This document shows, in pieces, positions 9,998 through 17,182 of a stretch of 35,293 nt of DNA. The notes below the pieces were generated by a model. That model made no database searches and had not been told where the DNA came from. It saw nothing but the letters and a program-made list of their open reading frames with translations. Each line of letters starts with the position of its first letter. Within the stretch, counting starts at the first letter, position 1. This DNA comes from JAIQFR01 sp041494445 (lineage in GTDB: Bacteria; Acidobacteriota; Polarisedimenticolia; Polarisedimenticolales; JAIQFR01): contig JBGQAU010000030.1 in NCBI GenBank assembly GCA_041494445.1, positions 1-35,293 of the forward strand. Direction: 5' to 3'. A program made the translations under genes and the position numbers.

Positions 9998-11080
9998 ATG
10001 AACCGGAACCTGACGCACGTGACGCTCGCGACGGCCCTGGGGCTCGCCGCGCTCATCGTTCCACCGGCGAACGCCGCGGACCCGGACGGCGAAAAGGCCG
10101 AGAAGCACGCGCTTCGGATCGCCGTCTCGGAATCGAGCAAGGGCGAGAGAACGCCCTACCTCGGCCTGATGCTCCGCGAGGAGACTCGGAGCCCCGAGGG
10201 TGGCGCGAGGGTCGCCAAGGTGATCGCGGACTCTCCCGCCGAGAAGGGTGGGCTCCGGGAAGGCGACGTCGTCGTCGGCTTCGGCGACGCGGTGATCCGC
10301 GGCCCCGTGAGCCTCACGAAGCGGATCCGCGAGTCGAACGTGGGCGATAAGGTGCTAGTCACCGTGCTCCGCGACGGGAAGAAGGTGACGGTGACCGTCG
10401 AGATCGGGGAGCGCCGGGAAAGGCGCGTGGTGGTGGAGATGCCGGGCGGCGAGGAAGAGGACATCCTGCTGCCCGATCTCGAGAAGCTCGACCTCGAGAA
10501 GCGCGACCTGAGCGAGCACATGGAGGAGCTCCAGAAGAACCTGAAGGAGTTGCACGTGGCGCCGCGCGCGCTCGGGCGCTCCGGCTGGAGCGTCATGAGG
10601 GCATTCGAGCGACCGCGCCTCGGCGTCGAGATGGTGGAGACCACTCCCGACCTGCGCGCGTTCCTCGGAGGCAGGCGCGAGGCCGGGGTCCTGGTCGGCC
10701 GGATTCTCGCCGGGACACCGGCGGAGAAGGCCGGTGTGCGCGTGGGTGACCTGATCGTTTCCGTGGACGGGGAGCCCGTCGAGGATTCGAGCGATCTGAT
10801 CGAGGCGCTGTCCGACAAGGAAGGCAAGACGTTGGATCTCGAGCTGGTGCGCGACCGGAAGACGATGCACCTCAAGGTCGCGATCCCGGAAGCCGAGAAG
10901 AACGAGTCCGGCGGGCCCCTCGCGCGCCGCGCGGTCCGCCCCGCGACTTGCGCCGCAAGCCCCCGTGCGGTAGATAACTATCTTCGCCTTGGGGAGTTCT
11001 CGCGTGCCCTTCGGTCTCGTCTTCGGTGCGGTGTTCTTCGCGGTGCTGGCGATCTGGGCGGCCCCGGGTCTGCCGCCTGA
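9998..11080 (+). CDS. Periplasmic protein with two PDZ domains (probable altered 3' end)
   Basis: ATG 9998 follows GGAGGGAG and starts a signal peptide (cleavage near PANA|ADP, residue 26). PDZ1 spans ~52-135 (YLGLML ... SPAEKGGLREGDVVVGFGD). A charged, probably coiled-coil linker spans ~140-190 (DLEKLDLEKRDLSEHMEEL). PDZ2 spans ~205-300 (RLGVEM ... TPAEKAGVRVGDLIVSVDG). There is no trypsin-type protease domain, so it is an adaptor or scaffold rather than a DegP/HtrA enzyme. The frame runs 77 nt into the thioredoxin gene. From about 10960 the third-codon-position GC collapses while both other frames stop at 10971-10977, so the last ~37 residues are probably not native sequence. The function of the PDZ pair is unknown. 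Confidence 0.8.
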   Translation: MNRNLTHVTLATALGLAALIVPPANAADPDGEKAEKHALRIAVSESSKGERTPYLGLMLREETRSPEGGARVAKVIADSPAEKGGLREGDVVVGFGDAVIRGPVSLTKRIRESNVGDKVLVTVLRDGKKVTVTVEIGERRERRVVVEMPGGEEEDILLPDLEKLDLEKRDLSEHMEELQKNLKELHVAPRALGRSGWSVMRAFERPRLGVEMVETTPDLRAFLGGRREAGVLVGRILAGTPAEKAGVRVGDLIVSVDGEPVEDSSDLIEALSDKEGKTLDLELVRDRKTMHLKVAIPEAEKNESGGPLARRAVRPATCAASPRAVDNYLRLGEFSRALRSRLRCGVLRGAGDLGGPGSAA

Positions 11081-11903
11081 ATGGTCCGCTCCGGTCCCCT
11101 TCGCCGGCCTCGGCGTCGGTTGCGTCGGGGCCGCTCTGGCCGCCGGCCTCGTGCTGCGACAGTCGTGGGCGCGGTGGGCGGGCGTCGCCTTCGCCCTGTC
11201 CCTCTTGTTCGCCGGCGCCCTCCTCGTGACCGGTCGCGGTGAAGCGGTCGACTACGTTCTGGTCCTCGGCGCGGTGACGACCGTCGTTCTTCTGCTCGTT
11301 TCCCCGACCGGCGATCCCAGGCGCGGCTTACCCGCCGGGGCGCGCCCGTGGCGGAGGGCGGGGCGCGTCCTGGCGTGGCTCACCCTGGCCGTCGTCGTGC
11401 TGCTCGTGGCCGCAGGCGTGCCGGCGATCCTGCGACGACCGGCCACCGTTCTCCCCCTCGAGGCGGAGCGTCGCCACGACTCCGTCCGGGCGGCGCCGGC
11501 TCCGGCCCGCCCGGAGTGGCTCGACTACGGAGCCGGCATCGAGCGCGCGAGGGCGACCGGCAAGCCGCTGTTCATCGACTTCTACGCGACCTGGTGCGAG
11601 CCCTGCAAGATGATGGAGCGGAGGACCTTCAGGGACGCCGGGGTCTCTCGCAGGCTTTCGGAGATCGTCGCGGTGAAGGTGGACAGCGAGGAGACCGAAC
11701 GTCGATCCGGCCACCGAGGCGCCGACCTCGCCGAACGGTTCAACGTGATGGCGTACCCGACGCTGGTGGTTTTGGACCCCGAGGGGCGCGAAGTTTCGAG
11801 GCGGACCGGCTTCTTGCCGCCGGACGAGTTCGCGGCGTGGCTTAAGCGCTCCGTCGAGAAGGCAGGGGCCGAGCGAGGGGCTTCGCCACGCAGGCGAGCC
11901 TGA
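11004..11903 (+). CDS. Membrane-anchored thioredoxin-fold protein (DsbD-gamma-like)
   Basis: GTG 11004 has GGGGAG 7 nt upstream; TTG 10989 would overlap that site, so GTG is preferred (299 residues). Five hydrophobic segments lie at about 4-20, 33-52, 58-75, 83-100 and 122-142. A thioredoxin domain follows from ~170: GKPLFIDFYATWCEPCKMM with the redox pair C198/C201, then FNVMAYPTLVVLDPEG with the cis-Pro loop. An insertion rich in charged residues (VDSEETERRSGHRGA) sits between. It resembles the C-terminal domain of DsbD and Thioredoxin_7 proteins, but the membrane part lacks the DsbD cysteine pair, so it probably receives electrons from elsewhere or acts as an oxidant or chaperone. The domain should face the periplasm. 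Confidence 0.82.
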   Translation: MPFGLVFGAVFFAVLAIWAAPGLPPEWSAPVPFAGLGVGCVGAALAAGLVLRQSWARWAGVAFALSLLFAGALLVTGRGEAVDYVLVLGAVTTVVLLLVSPTGDPRRGLPAGARPWRRAGRVLAWLTLAVVVLLVAAGVPAILRRPATVLPLEAERRHDSVRAAPAPARPEWLDYGAGIERARATGKPLFIDFYATWCEPCKMMERRTFRDAGVSRRLSEIVAVKVDSEETERRSGHRGADLAERFNVMAYPTLVVLDPEGREVSRRTGFLPPDEFAAWLKRSVEKAGAERGASPRRRA

Positions 11904-11970
11904 TGCGGCGGGAGGCCGACGGCCTTCGCGGCGTCGGACGCCTTCGCGCGCGAGCGCCCGCAGCGTCCGG

Positions 11971-12792
11971 CTACTCCTTCGAAGCCTCGGGAGGTCTCGG
12001 ACTCGTCAGCGGGCCGGGCGCGTAGGGTCTCTCCCGCGGCCTCGGGAAACCGACGTGGACCTCGACGCGGCGGCCCGACAAGATGAGGTCGGAGCCCGTG
12101 TCCAGGAACCGGACCCAGGCCTTGGTGCTCCCGTCGTAGTCGCGAGCGAGGACCAGGAGGCGAGCGGGGCGGCCGAGTGCGAGGCAGGGGCCCGTGCCGG
12201 CGGAGTCGAGCCCCGTCATGACCCGGAGGAAGGGGTTCGTGGTCCGCTCGTGGCCGATCAGGGTCGCCTCCGCGTGCCCAGGATAGACCGCCATGTCGTC
12301 GGGCAGCGTGAGGACGCACTCCACCAACGAGCGGCGGAGGTCCTCGAAGGAACCGGCCGACGGGCCCACGCATCCGCCGATCGAGCCGGCGAAGAGGCAG
12401 TCGCCGCAGAACAGCCCGATGCCGTCCACGAGGTAGCCTGCGTGGTGGTCGGTGTGCCCGGGCAGGCCGAGCACCTGCACCCGGATCCCGCCCCACTCGA
12501 GGGCTTCTCCGTTCTCGACCGGGACCGCGTCCCGCACGTGCTGCGCCTCGCCTCTCGGAGCGTAGACCGTCGCTCCCGTGCGGCGTACCACCTCGGGATG
12601 TCCCGCCACGTGGTCCGCGTGTCGATGGGTGGTGAGGATCGCGGCCAGCTCGAGACCGTGGGTCTCGAGCGCGTCGAAGAGAGGGCCAAGCGGAGCGCCG
12701 GTGTCCACCACGATCGCGACCCCGCGCTCGCCGTCGGCGACGAGATAGGCGTTCGAGAGCCATCCCGGATGCGTCGAATGCGTCAGGATCAC
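11971..12792 (-). CDS. MBL-fold metallo-hydrolase (glyoxalase II-like)
   Basis: 273 residues from a GTG at 12792 with AAGGGGG upstream. Metal-binding motifs are complete: THRHADH (H56, H58, D60, H61), GHTDHHAGY (H113), GDCLFAGSIGG (D131) and YPGHAEATLIGHERTTNPF (H173). This fits a di-metal hydrolase of the glyoxalase II/persulfide dioxygenase branch. The GDCLFAGSIG and GHERTTNPF segments resemble glyoxalase II, which hydrolyses S-lactoylglutathione; the ~80-residue C-terminal extension is not the usual glyoxalase II helical domain, so I do not name the substrate. It is cytosolic (no signal peptide) and convergent with the thioredoxin gene. Confidence 0.85.
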   Translation of the reverse strand: MILTHSTHPGWLSNAYLVADGERGVAIVVDTGAPLGPLFDALETHGLELAAILTTHRHADHVAGHPEVVRRTGATVYAPRGEAQHVRDAVPVENGEALEWGGIRVQVLGLPGHTDHHAGYLVDGIGLFCGDCLFAGSIGGCVGPSAGSFEDLRRSLVECVLTLPDDMAVYPGHAEATLIGHERTTNPFLRVMTGLDSAGTGPCLALGRPARLLVLARDYDGSTKAWVRFLDTGSDLILSGRRVEVHVGFPRPRERPYAPGPLTSPRPPEASKE

Positions 12793-12984
12793 GTGATGCC
12801 CCCTTGCAAGCGCTCGGCCCCCTCGCGCTCCGGACCCCGCGCGCGGCGTTCTGAGTAACCCCCACGTTCACGCGGCGGGCGTCGCCGTGTCGATGCGGAC
12901 GCGGCCGCGACTCCCGTCGACCTCCCGCTGCCTATGTATTTACCAAGAACTCGGCTCCGGGGGAAGCCGGAACTTGCCTTCGCG

Positions 12985-12993
12985 TGATATCTT
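12985..12993 (+). promoter_or_regulatory. Extended -10 element upstream of top6A
   Basis: TGATATCTT (TG-n-TATCTT) lies 60 nt before the ATG. No good -35 is visible at 17 nt, consistent with an extended -10 promoter. Confidence 0.35.
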
Positions 12994-13053
12994 TTCGCGC
13001 CCGCAACATGCGCGAGGCGGTCCGCCCGCCACGAAACCGAGAGGAAAGGCGCC

Positions 13054-14178
13054 ATGAAATCCCCGCAGGCGGAGAAGGTCCGGCTCGACCGGGTCACCGT
13101 CGAGGCGATCTCCGACGTGGCCACCGGCATCCAGAAACGGGTCGAGAGCCACGAGAAGCCGGAGGTCGCGTTCCCGGTCCGCTCGCTGGGCAACGTGCGG
13201 TACGACCCCGGCAAGGGTTACTTCGAGATCGGCAGGGCGAAGTCGGTGCGGACCCTTTCGGTCACCACCGCCAAAACCTTCGCCCAGACGCTGAAAATGA
13301 TGGCGCTCTCGAAGGAGCTGGTGGAAACCAACGATTTCGCCACCAAGAGGGATGCGTATTACCAGTCGAAGAACTGGGGGGAAGCCCGCTTCGACGAACA
13401 GGCCGAGTCCGACATGGTCATGGACGACGTCGAGGCGATGTTCTCCGTGCACGGGGTCAGTCGCGAGCAGCTTCGCTACATTCCGGACGAGCACGGCGGG
13501 GCGGTCGCCGGCGAGCTGATCGTCCACGACACCGATCTCGAGACCGGGAAGGTGGAGAAGATCGACTGCACGCGTTTCGGCTCGGGCGCGTACTCGATCC
13601 CGTCCCTGGTGGAGCACTTGACTTTCGAGACCAAGGCCCGCTTCGTCCTGTGCATCGAGACCGGCGGCATGTTCCAGAGGCTGCAGAGCCACAAGTTCTG
13701 GAAAAAGGCCCACTGCATCCTCGTGTCCATGGCGGGGGTCCCGACCCGCGCGACGAGGCGGTTCGTGCGTCGGCTGTCGGACTCGTGCAAGCTCCCGGTC
13801 TACGCTTTCGTGGATTGCGACCCTTACGGGATCTCGAACATCTACCGGACGCTCAAGGTGGGCTCCGGCAACGCGGCACACATCAATCGCTTCTTCTGCG
13901 TGCCCCAGGCGTCGTTCCTCGGGGTCACGCCGCAGGACATCGTGGAGTACAAGCTCCCCACCCACCCGCTCAAGGACGTGGACATCAAGCGCGCCAAGGA
14001 CGCGCTCAAGAACGATCCGTTCTTCAAGATCCACAAACCCTGGGCGAAAGCGCTGGAGTCGCTGATCAAGATGGGGGTGCGCGCGGAGCAGCAGGCCCTG
14101 GCTCGGTGGGGGCTCAACTACGTCCTGGAGGAGTACCTGCCCGCCAAGCTGAAGCACTCCGAGAGGTTCCTGCCCTGA
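13054..14178 (+). CDS. top6A: DNA topoisomerase VI subunit A / Spo11-like protein without neighbouring B subunit
   Basis: 374 residues, the usual Top6A length. The N-terminal winged-helix (5Y-CAP-like) part carries KRDAYYQSKNW; by alignment to Spo11/Top6A the DNA-attacking tyrosine is Y103. The Toprim part has IETGGMFQRL (E202) and VDCDPYGISNIY (D254, D256), the Mg2+ ligands. Archaeal Topo VI is an A2B2 enzyme whose ATPase is subunit B; no GHKL ATPase gene occurs anywhere in the window. The start ATG 13054 follows GAGAGGAAAGG. The upstream gene is divergent; a lamin-tail gene lies 135 nt downstream on the same strand. Related orphan A-type proteins (Mini-A) have been described in mobile elements, but nothing here marks an element. 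Function may be DNA breakage without ATP or partnership with a distant B subunit. Confidence 0.93.
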   Translation: MKSPQAEKVRLDRVTVEAISDVATGIQKRVESHEKPEVAFPVRSLGNVRYDPGKGYFEIGRAKSVRTLSVTTAKTFAQTLKMMALSKELVETNDFATKRDAYYQSKNWGEARFDEQAESDMVMDDVEAMFSVHGVSREQLRYIPDEHGGAVAGELIVHDTDLETGKVEKIDCTRFGSGAYSIPSLVEHLTFETKARFVLCIETGGMFQRLQSHKFWKKAHCILVSMAGVPTRATRRFVRRLSDSCKLPVYAFVDCDPYGISNIYRTLKVGSGNAAHINRFFCVPQASFLGVTPQDIVEYKLPTHPLKDVDIKRAKDALKNDPFFKIHKPWAKALESLIKMGVRAEQQALARWGLNYVLEEYLPAKLKHSERFLP

Positions 14179-14313
14179 TCCCGCCGCCCGAGTCGGCTCG
14201 GGCGAGGAGAAGGGGCAGGGATCGGACGGTAGCTCCGGGACCCGTTTCGTGGCAATCTGCTTCCGGCGGGCCGGGGTTCGACCCGCGACGATCCCACGCC
14301 ACGCAAGAGGGGG

Positions 14314-14826
14314 ATGAGCATGGGTCTCCATCGACGCGCGAACTACAGCCCCATGAAGCTCGTGGAGGGTGCCCGAATCTGCGTGAAGGAGGTCAGGAAC
14401 GAGGGAAGGTCCGAAGCGGTCGTCATCGCCAACGAGGGCCACATGGACCAGCCGCTCACGGGCTGGATGCTGGCGAGCCTCCATGGAGCGCAGGTCTTCA
14501 GGTTCGAGGACGGCATGGTGTTGCGCCCCGGAGCCCGCGTCACGGTGACGAGCGGCCAGGGGGTCGCGCACAAGCCCCCCGCCGTGCTTGCGTGGACCGA
14601 CGAGACGGTCTGGAACAACCGGGGCGACGTGGCGCTCCTGTTCGACCACGATGGGGAAGAGGTCGCGCGCTTCGCGTACCCCGCGAGCCGCGCCGAGCAG
14701 ACGGAGCGCCTCCCGAAACAGTTGCTGGTGCGGGACGAGAACGGCACCTGTCGGATCGAGTCCGGCCGGCGGGAAACATCGCGGAACCGCCCGAAGCCCG
14801 CTCGGGCGGTCAAATCGAAGGCGTAG
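14314..14826 (+). CDS. Cytosolic lamin-tail-domain (LTD) protein with basic tail
   Basis: 170 residues; ATG 14314 or 14320, both behind AGAGGGGG. Residues ~18-128 match the LTD pattern: EVRNEG...VVIANEG, LTGWMLAS, FRFEDGMVLRPGARVTVTSGQG, VWNNRGDVALLFDHDGEEVARFAYP. These Ig-like domains are known from lamin tails and from many bacterial exported nucleases, but this copy has no signal peptide, so it should stay in the cytosol. The last ~30 residues are strongly basic (RRETSRNRPKPARAVKSK) and could bind nucleic acid. It follows top6A on the same strand at 135 nt. The pairing suggests, but does not show, a DNA-related role. Confidence 0.82.
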   Translation: MSMGLHRRANYSPMKLVEGARICVKEVRNEGRSEAVVIANEGHMDQPLTGWMLASLHGAQVFRFEDGMVLRPGARVTVTSGQGVAHKPPAVLAWTDETVWNNRGDVALLFDHDGEEVARFAYPASRAEQTERLPKQLLVRDENGTCRIESGRRETSRNRPKPARAVKSKA

Positions 14827-14861
14827 CGAGTCCTCGGTCCCGGGTGGGCCTCAGGACTCGC
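14826..14861. terminator. Long hairpin at convergent gene ends
   Basis: GCGAGTCCT (14826-14834) pairs perfectly with AGGACTCGC (14853-14861), a 9-bp stem covering the last bases of the LTD gene and the stop codon of yqgE. Lack of a T-run makes Rho-independent function uncertain; the symmetric placement suggests a shared terminator or 3'-end-protecting hairpin. Confidence 0.5.
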
Positions 14862-15399
14862 CGCCGCCGGGAACGATCGCGGCCGGATCGATGCCCATCG
14901 AGGTCAAGGCGCCGCGCCACATCTCCGACGGGTCGTGATCGAGAATGAGCGCGGGGTCGGAAGGGGACACGATCCAGGCTCCCTCCGCGAGTTCGCGCTC
15001 GAGTTGTCCCGGGCCCCACCCGGAGTACCCCGAGTAGCAGTGGAACCGCCCGGAGGCGAGGGCGCACAGCCGCGCGAGCGTCCCCGTGGAGGTGCTGAAA
15101 TGCAGGCCGGACTGGACCTCGCGCCCTTCCGGGTCGCCGTGCTCGGGCCCGTACAGGACGAACCCCTGCTCCGGCTGCACCGGCCCGCCGAGCCGGACGT
15201 GCCTGTCGGGGTTCCCGGCATAGGGAATCTCGTGGTCGCGGCACAGGTCCCGCAGGAGGAGTGACGTCTCGCGGTTGACGACGATACCGAGCGCTCCCTC
15301 GTCGTCCTGCCGCAGGAGCAGGACGACGCCCTGGCGGAAGTTCGGGTCCAGGAGTTGCGGAACCGCGATCAGGAACCCCGGCGCGATGTCTTCTAACAT
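14851..15399 (-). CDS. yqgE: YqgE/AlgH family protein (UPF0301)
   Basis: 182 residues, normal family length. The N-terminus reads APGFLIAVPQLLDPNFRQGVVLLLRQDDEGALGIVVNR, the hallmark of the family. LGGPVQPEQGFVLYG, the GYSGWGPGQLERELAEGAWIV segment and the closing MG-type helix also match. The fold is known; the biochemical role is not, despite the historical AlgH link to alginate regulation in Pseudomonas. It lies 41 nt downstream of the GYD gene, and both run in the same direction as the riboswitch-controlled transport genes, so read-through is possible. The start ATG 15399 has only a weak ribosome site. Confidence 0.93.
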   Translation of the reverse strand: MLEDIAPGFLIAVPQLLDPNFRQGVVLLLRQDDEGALGIVVNRETSLLLRDLCRDHEIPYAGNPDRHVRLGGPVQPEQGFVLYGPEHGDPEGREVQSGLHFSTSTGTLARLCALASGRFHCYSGYSGWGPGQLERELAEGAWIVSPSDPALILDHDPSEMWRGALTSMGIDPAAIVPGGGES

Positions 15400-15440
15400 G
15401 GACCTAGTCTACCCCGGGGCCCGGACGGGGGCATCCGCCG

Positions 15441-15737
15441 CTAGACCTGCTTGGACAGCTCGAGAAATCGCGAGTAGGGAATCGCCGTCCAGGACTCGGC
15501 GCGAAGAGCCCCGAGCGCCAGCGAGATCATCGAGACCTTCGCGGCGGCCTCCTCGTCCGGCGCCTCGTAGATGTCGAGGCAATCGTACGGACCGAGGAGC
15601 GCGTAGTGCGCGATCCACTTCACCGAGGGGATCTGGTTCGCGATCCGCTGCTTCCATTGCTTCCCGATCTCCTCCCGGTTCCTGATGTTCCGGGTCACCT
15701 CGGGCGACAGGGTGGTCATGAGCACGTACGTAGGCAT
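15441..15737 (-). CDS. GYD-domain small protein
   Basis: 98 residues. ATG 15737 is chosen because AAGGAGG ends 7 nt upstream; a GTG directly before it would sit too close. The segment WIAHYALLGPYDCLDIYEAPDEEAAAKVSMI contains the GxYD motif and matches the ferredoxin-like (dimeric alpha-beta barrel) GYD family; TYVLMTTLSPE is the first strand. Its molecular role is unknown. It lies 52 nt after the symporter stop and 41 nt before yqgE, all on the minus strand, so it may be part of the TPP-controlled transcript. Confidence 0.85.
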   Translation of the reverse strand: MPTYVLMTTLSPEVTRNIRNREEIGKQWKQRIANQIPSVKWIAHYALLGPYDCLDIYEAPDEEAAAKVSMISLALGALRAESWTAIPYSRFLELSKQV

Positions 15738-15789
15738 CACGCATCCTCCTTCCGCCGGAGGAGGTCCGGCGGTCGTCGGCGGGCCGGCG

Positions 15790-17169
15790 TCAGTTTACGA
15801 CGGATCGGCGCGCGGCGAGGATCCCTGCGGCGTGGGTGCCGGCGGCGACCGCGAGACCGGCATAGATCGGCTCGACCCCGAGCCACGGCGTGCCGGCCGC
15901 CTGCCCGCCGAGGACCCAAGCGAGAGTGAGCCCGCCTGAGATCGCCATGCCCCAGGCGGCGAAGCGCGGCGCAGGCCGAAGTGTGGGGTAGAACGTCCCG
16001 AGCAGCGGCGGCAGCAGCGTCGCGGTCCCGACGCTCCCGAAACCATACCAGAGCGCGACCACCGAGTGCGAGGCGAGCGCGATCCCCGCCGCCGCGAGGG
16101 TGGCGACGACGAGGCCCGCGCGGGTCCAGAAGAGCTGGTCGGCCTTCCCTCCGCTCAAGCGCCAGACGAGATCGCGCCCGAGCGTGACACCCCCGACGAA
16201 CAGGAACGAATCCACGGTGGACATGATCGTCGCCAGCATGCCCGCGTAGAAAACCCCGAGGAGGAGGGCCGGCAGGAGTCTTTCCCCGAGCGCCGGAAAC
16301 GCGTCCACCCCGGACGGGAGACCGGGCACCAGTGCGCGGGCGTACATCCCGGTGAAGGTCGTGAGGCCATCGAACAGCGCGAAGAACAGGATCGAGACCA
16401 GGATGCCGTTCCGCGCGGTTCTCGGCGACCTCGCGGCGAAGCAGCGCTGGTAGAACGTGGGCTCCACGAGCGTCTGGAGTGCGATGAAGTACCACGCGGC
16501 GACGTAGCCTGCCCCCTGCCCGCCGTCCCACGTGAAGTGCTCCGCCGGGAGGGTCCGCCGCAGGAACCCCCATCCCCCCGCGCCCCATACCGCCACCGGC
16601 AGGAGCAGCAGGAACCCACCGTACATGAGCGCGAACTGAAGCCCCTTGGTCCGCACCACCGACCGGAAACCGCGCGCGGCGATGTACGCCAGGCAGAACA
16701 GCGCGCACACCACCACCGCGACGCGCTGGTCCCAGCCGGTGATCCTCCGCAGGAGCACGCCGAGCATCAGGAGGTAGGCTGCGGGTAGCGACAGCACGAG
16801 CACCATCACGGTCCCCACCGTTCCCGCCCCGCGGCCGTACGTGTCGAACAGGAGGTCCGGGACCGTGTACCCCGCCGCCACTCGCGCCTTGCGCGCGAAC
16901 AGCGCCGCGAACAGTAGGGCGCCGACGTAGTACGGCACCCCGAGCACCAGCCAGTTCGAGAGGCCGTGGAGGTAGCTGTACTCGCCGACGCCCAGGACGC
17001 CGCCGTACCAGGTGGCGACCAGCGTCACGACGAACGCCGGGAGCGTCAGCGTGCGCCCCGCCAGGAGGTAGTCCTCGGTCGGGTCCGCCGGGCGGCGGGC
17101 CGCGCGCACGCCGAGCCAGACCGTCGCGGCCAGGTACGCCGCAACGACGCCGAGGTCGAGCGGCCCCAT
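15790..17169 (-). CDS. Sodium:solute symporter (SSF), predicted thiamine or thiamine-precursor importer
   Basis: 459 residues with about 12-13 transmembrane helices. ADPTEDYLLAGRTLTLPAFVVTLVATWYGG is the characteristic SSF opening (family of PanF, PutP, SGLT), and FYAGMLATIMSTVDSFLFVGG is the conserved TM8-region Na+-site segment with S-T-x-D. The ATG overlaps the TGA of the repaired receptor frame as TGATG, indicating translational coupling. Comparative genomics has linked some SSF proteins under THI elements (called ThiV) to thiamine-related uptake; the riboswitch upstream makes thiamine, HMP or another precursor the most likely substrate here. This is inference from context; the sequence alone does not fix substrate. 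Confidence 0.9.
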   Translation of the reverse strand: MGPLDLGVVAAYLAATVWLGVRAARRPADPTEDYLLAGRTLTLPAFVVTLVATWYGGVLGVGEYSYLHGLSNWLVLGVPYYVGALLFAALFARKARVAAGYTVPDLLFDTYGRGAGTVGTVMVLVLSLPAAYLLMLGVLLRRITGWDQRVAVVVCALFCLAYIAARGFRSVVRTKGLQFALMYGGFLLLLPVAVWGAGGWGFLRRTLPAEHFTWDGGQGAGYVAAWYFIALQTLVEPTFYQRCFAARSPRTARNGILVSILFFALFDGLTTFTGMYARALVPGLPSGVDAFPALGERLLPALLLGVFYAGMLATIMSTVDSFLFVGGVTLGRDLVWRLSGGKADQLFWTRAGLVVATLAAAGIALASHSVVALWYGFGSVGTATLLPPLLGTFYPTLRPAPRFAAWGMAISGGLTLAWVLGGQAAGTPWLGVEPIYAGLAVAAGTHAAGILAARRSVVN

Positions 17170-17182
17170 CAGAACCCGTAGG

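Noticed and set aside
10947..10959. CTTGC-GCC-GCAAG hairpin as terminator between the PDZ and thioredoxin genes
   Set aside because: Only 5 bp, no T-run, and the thioredoxin ribosome site follows within 40 nt; too weak to call.
14268..14303. GGTTCGACCC followed by a CCACGCCA-like end, resembling a tRNA T-loop and 3' end
   Set aside because: The flanking bases do not form a T stem or an acceptor stem, and no anticodon arm is found upstream.
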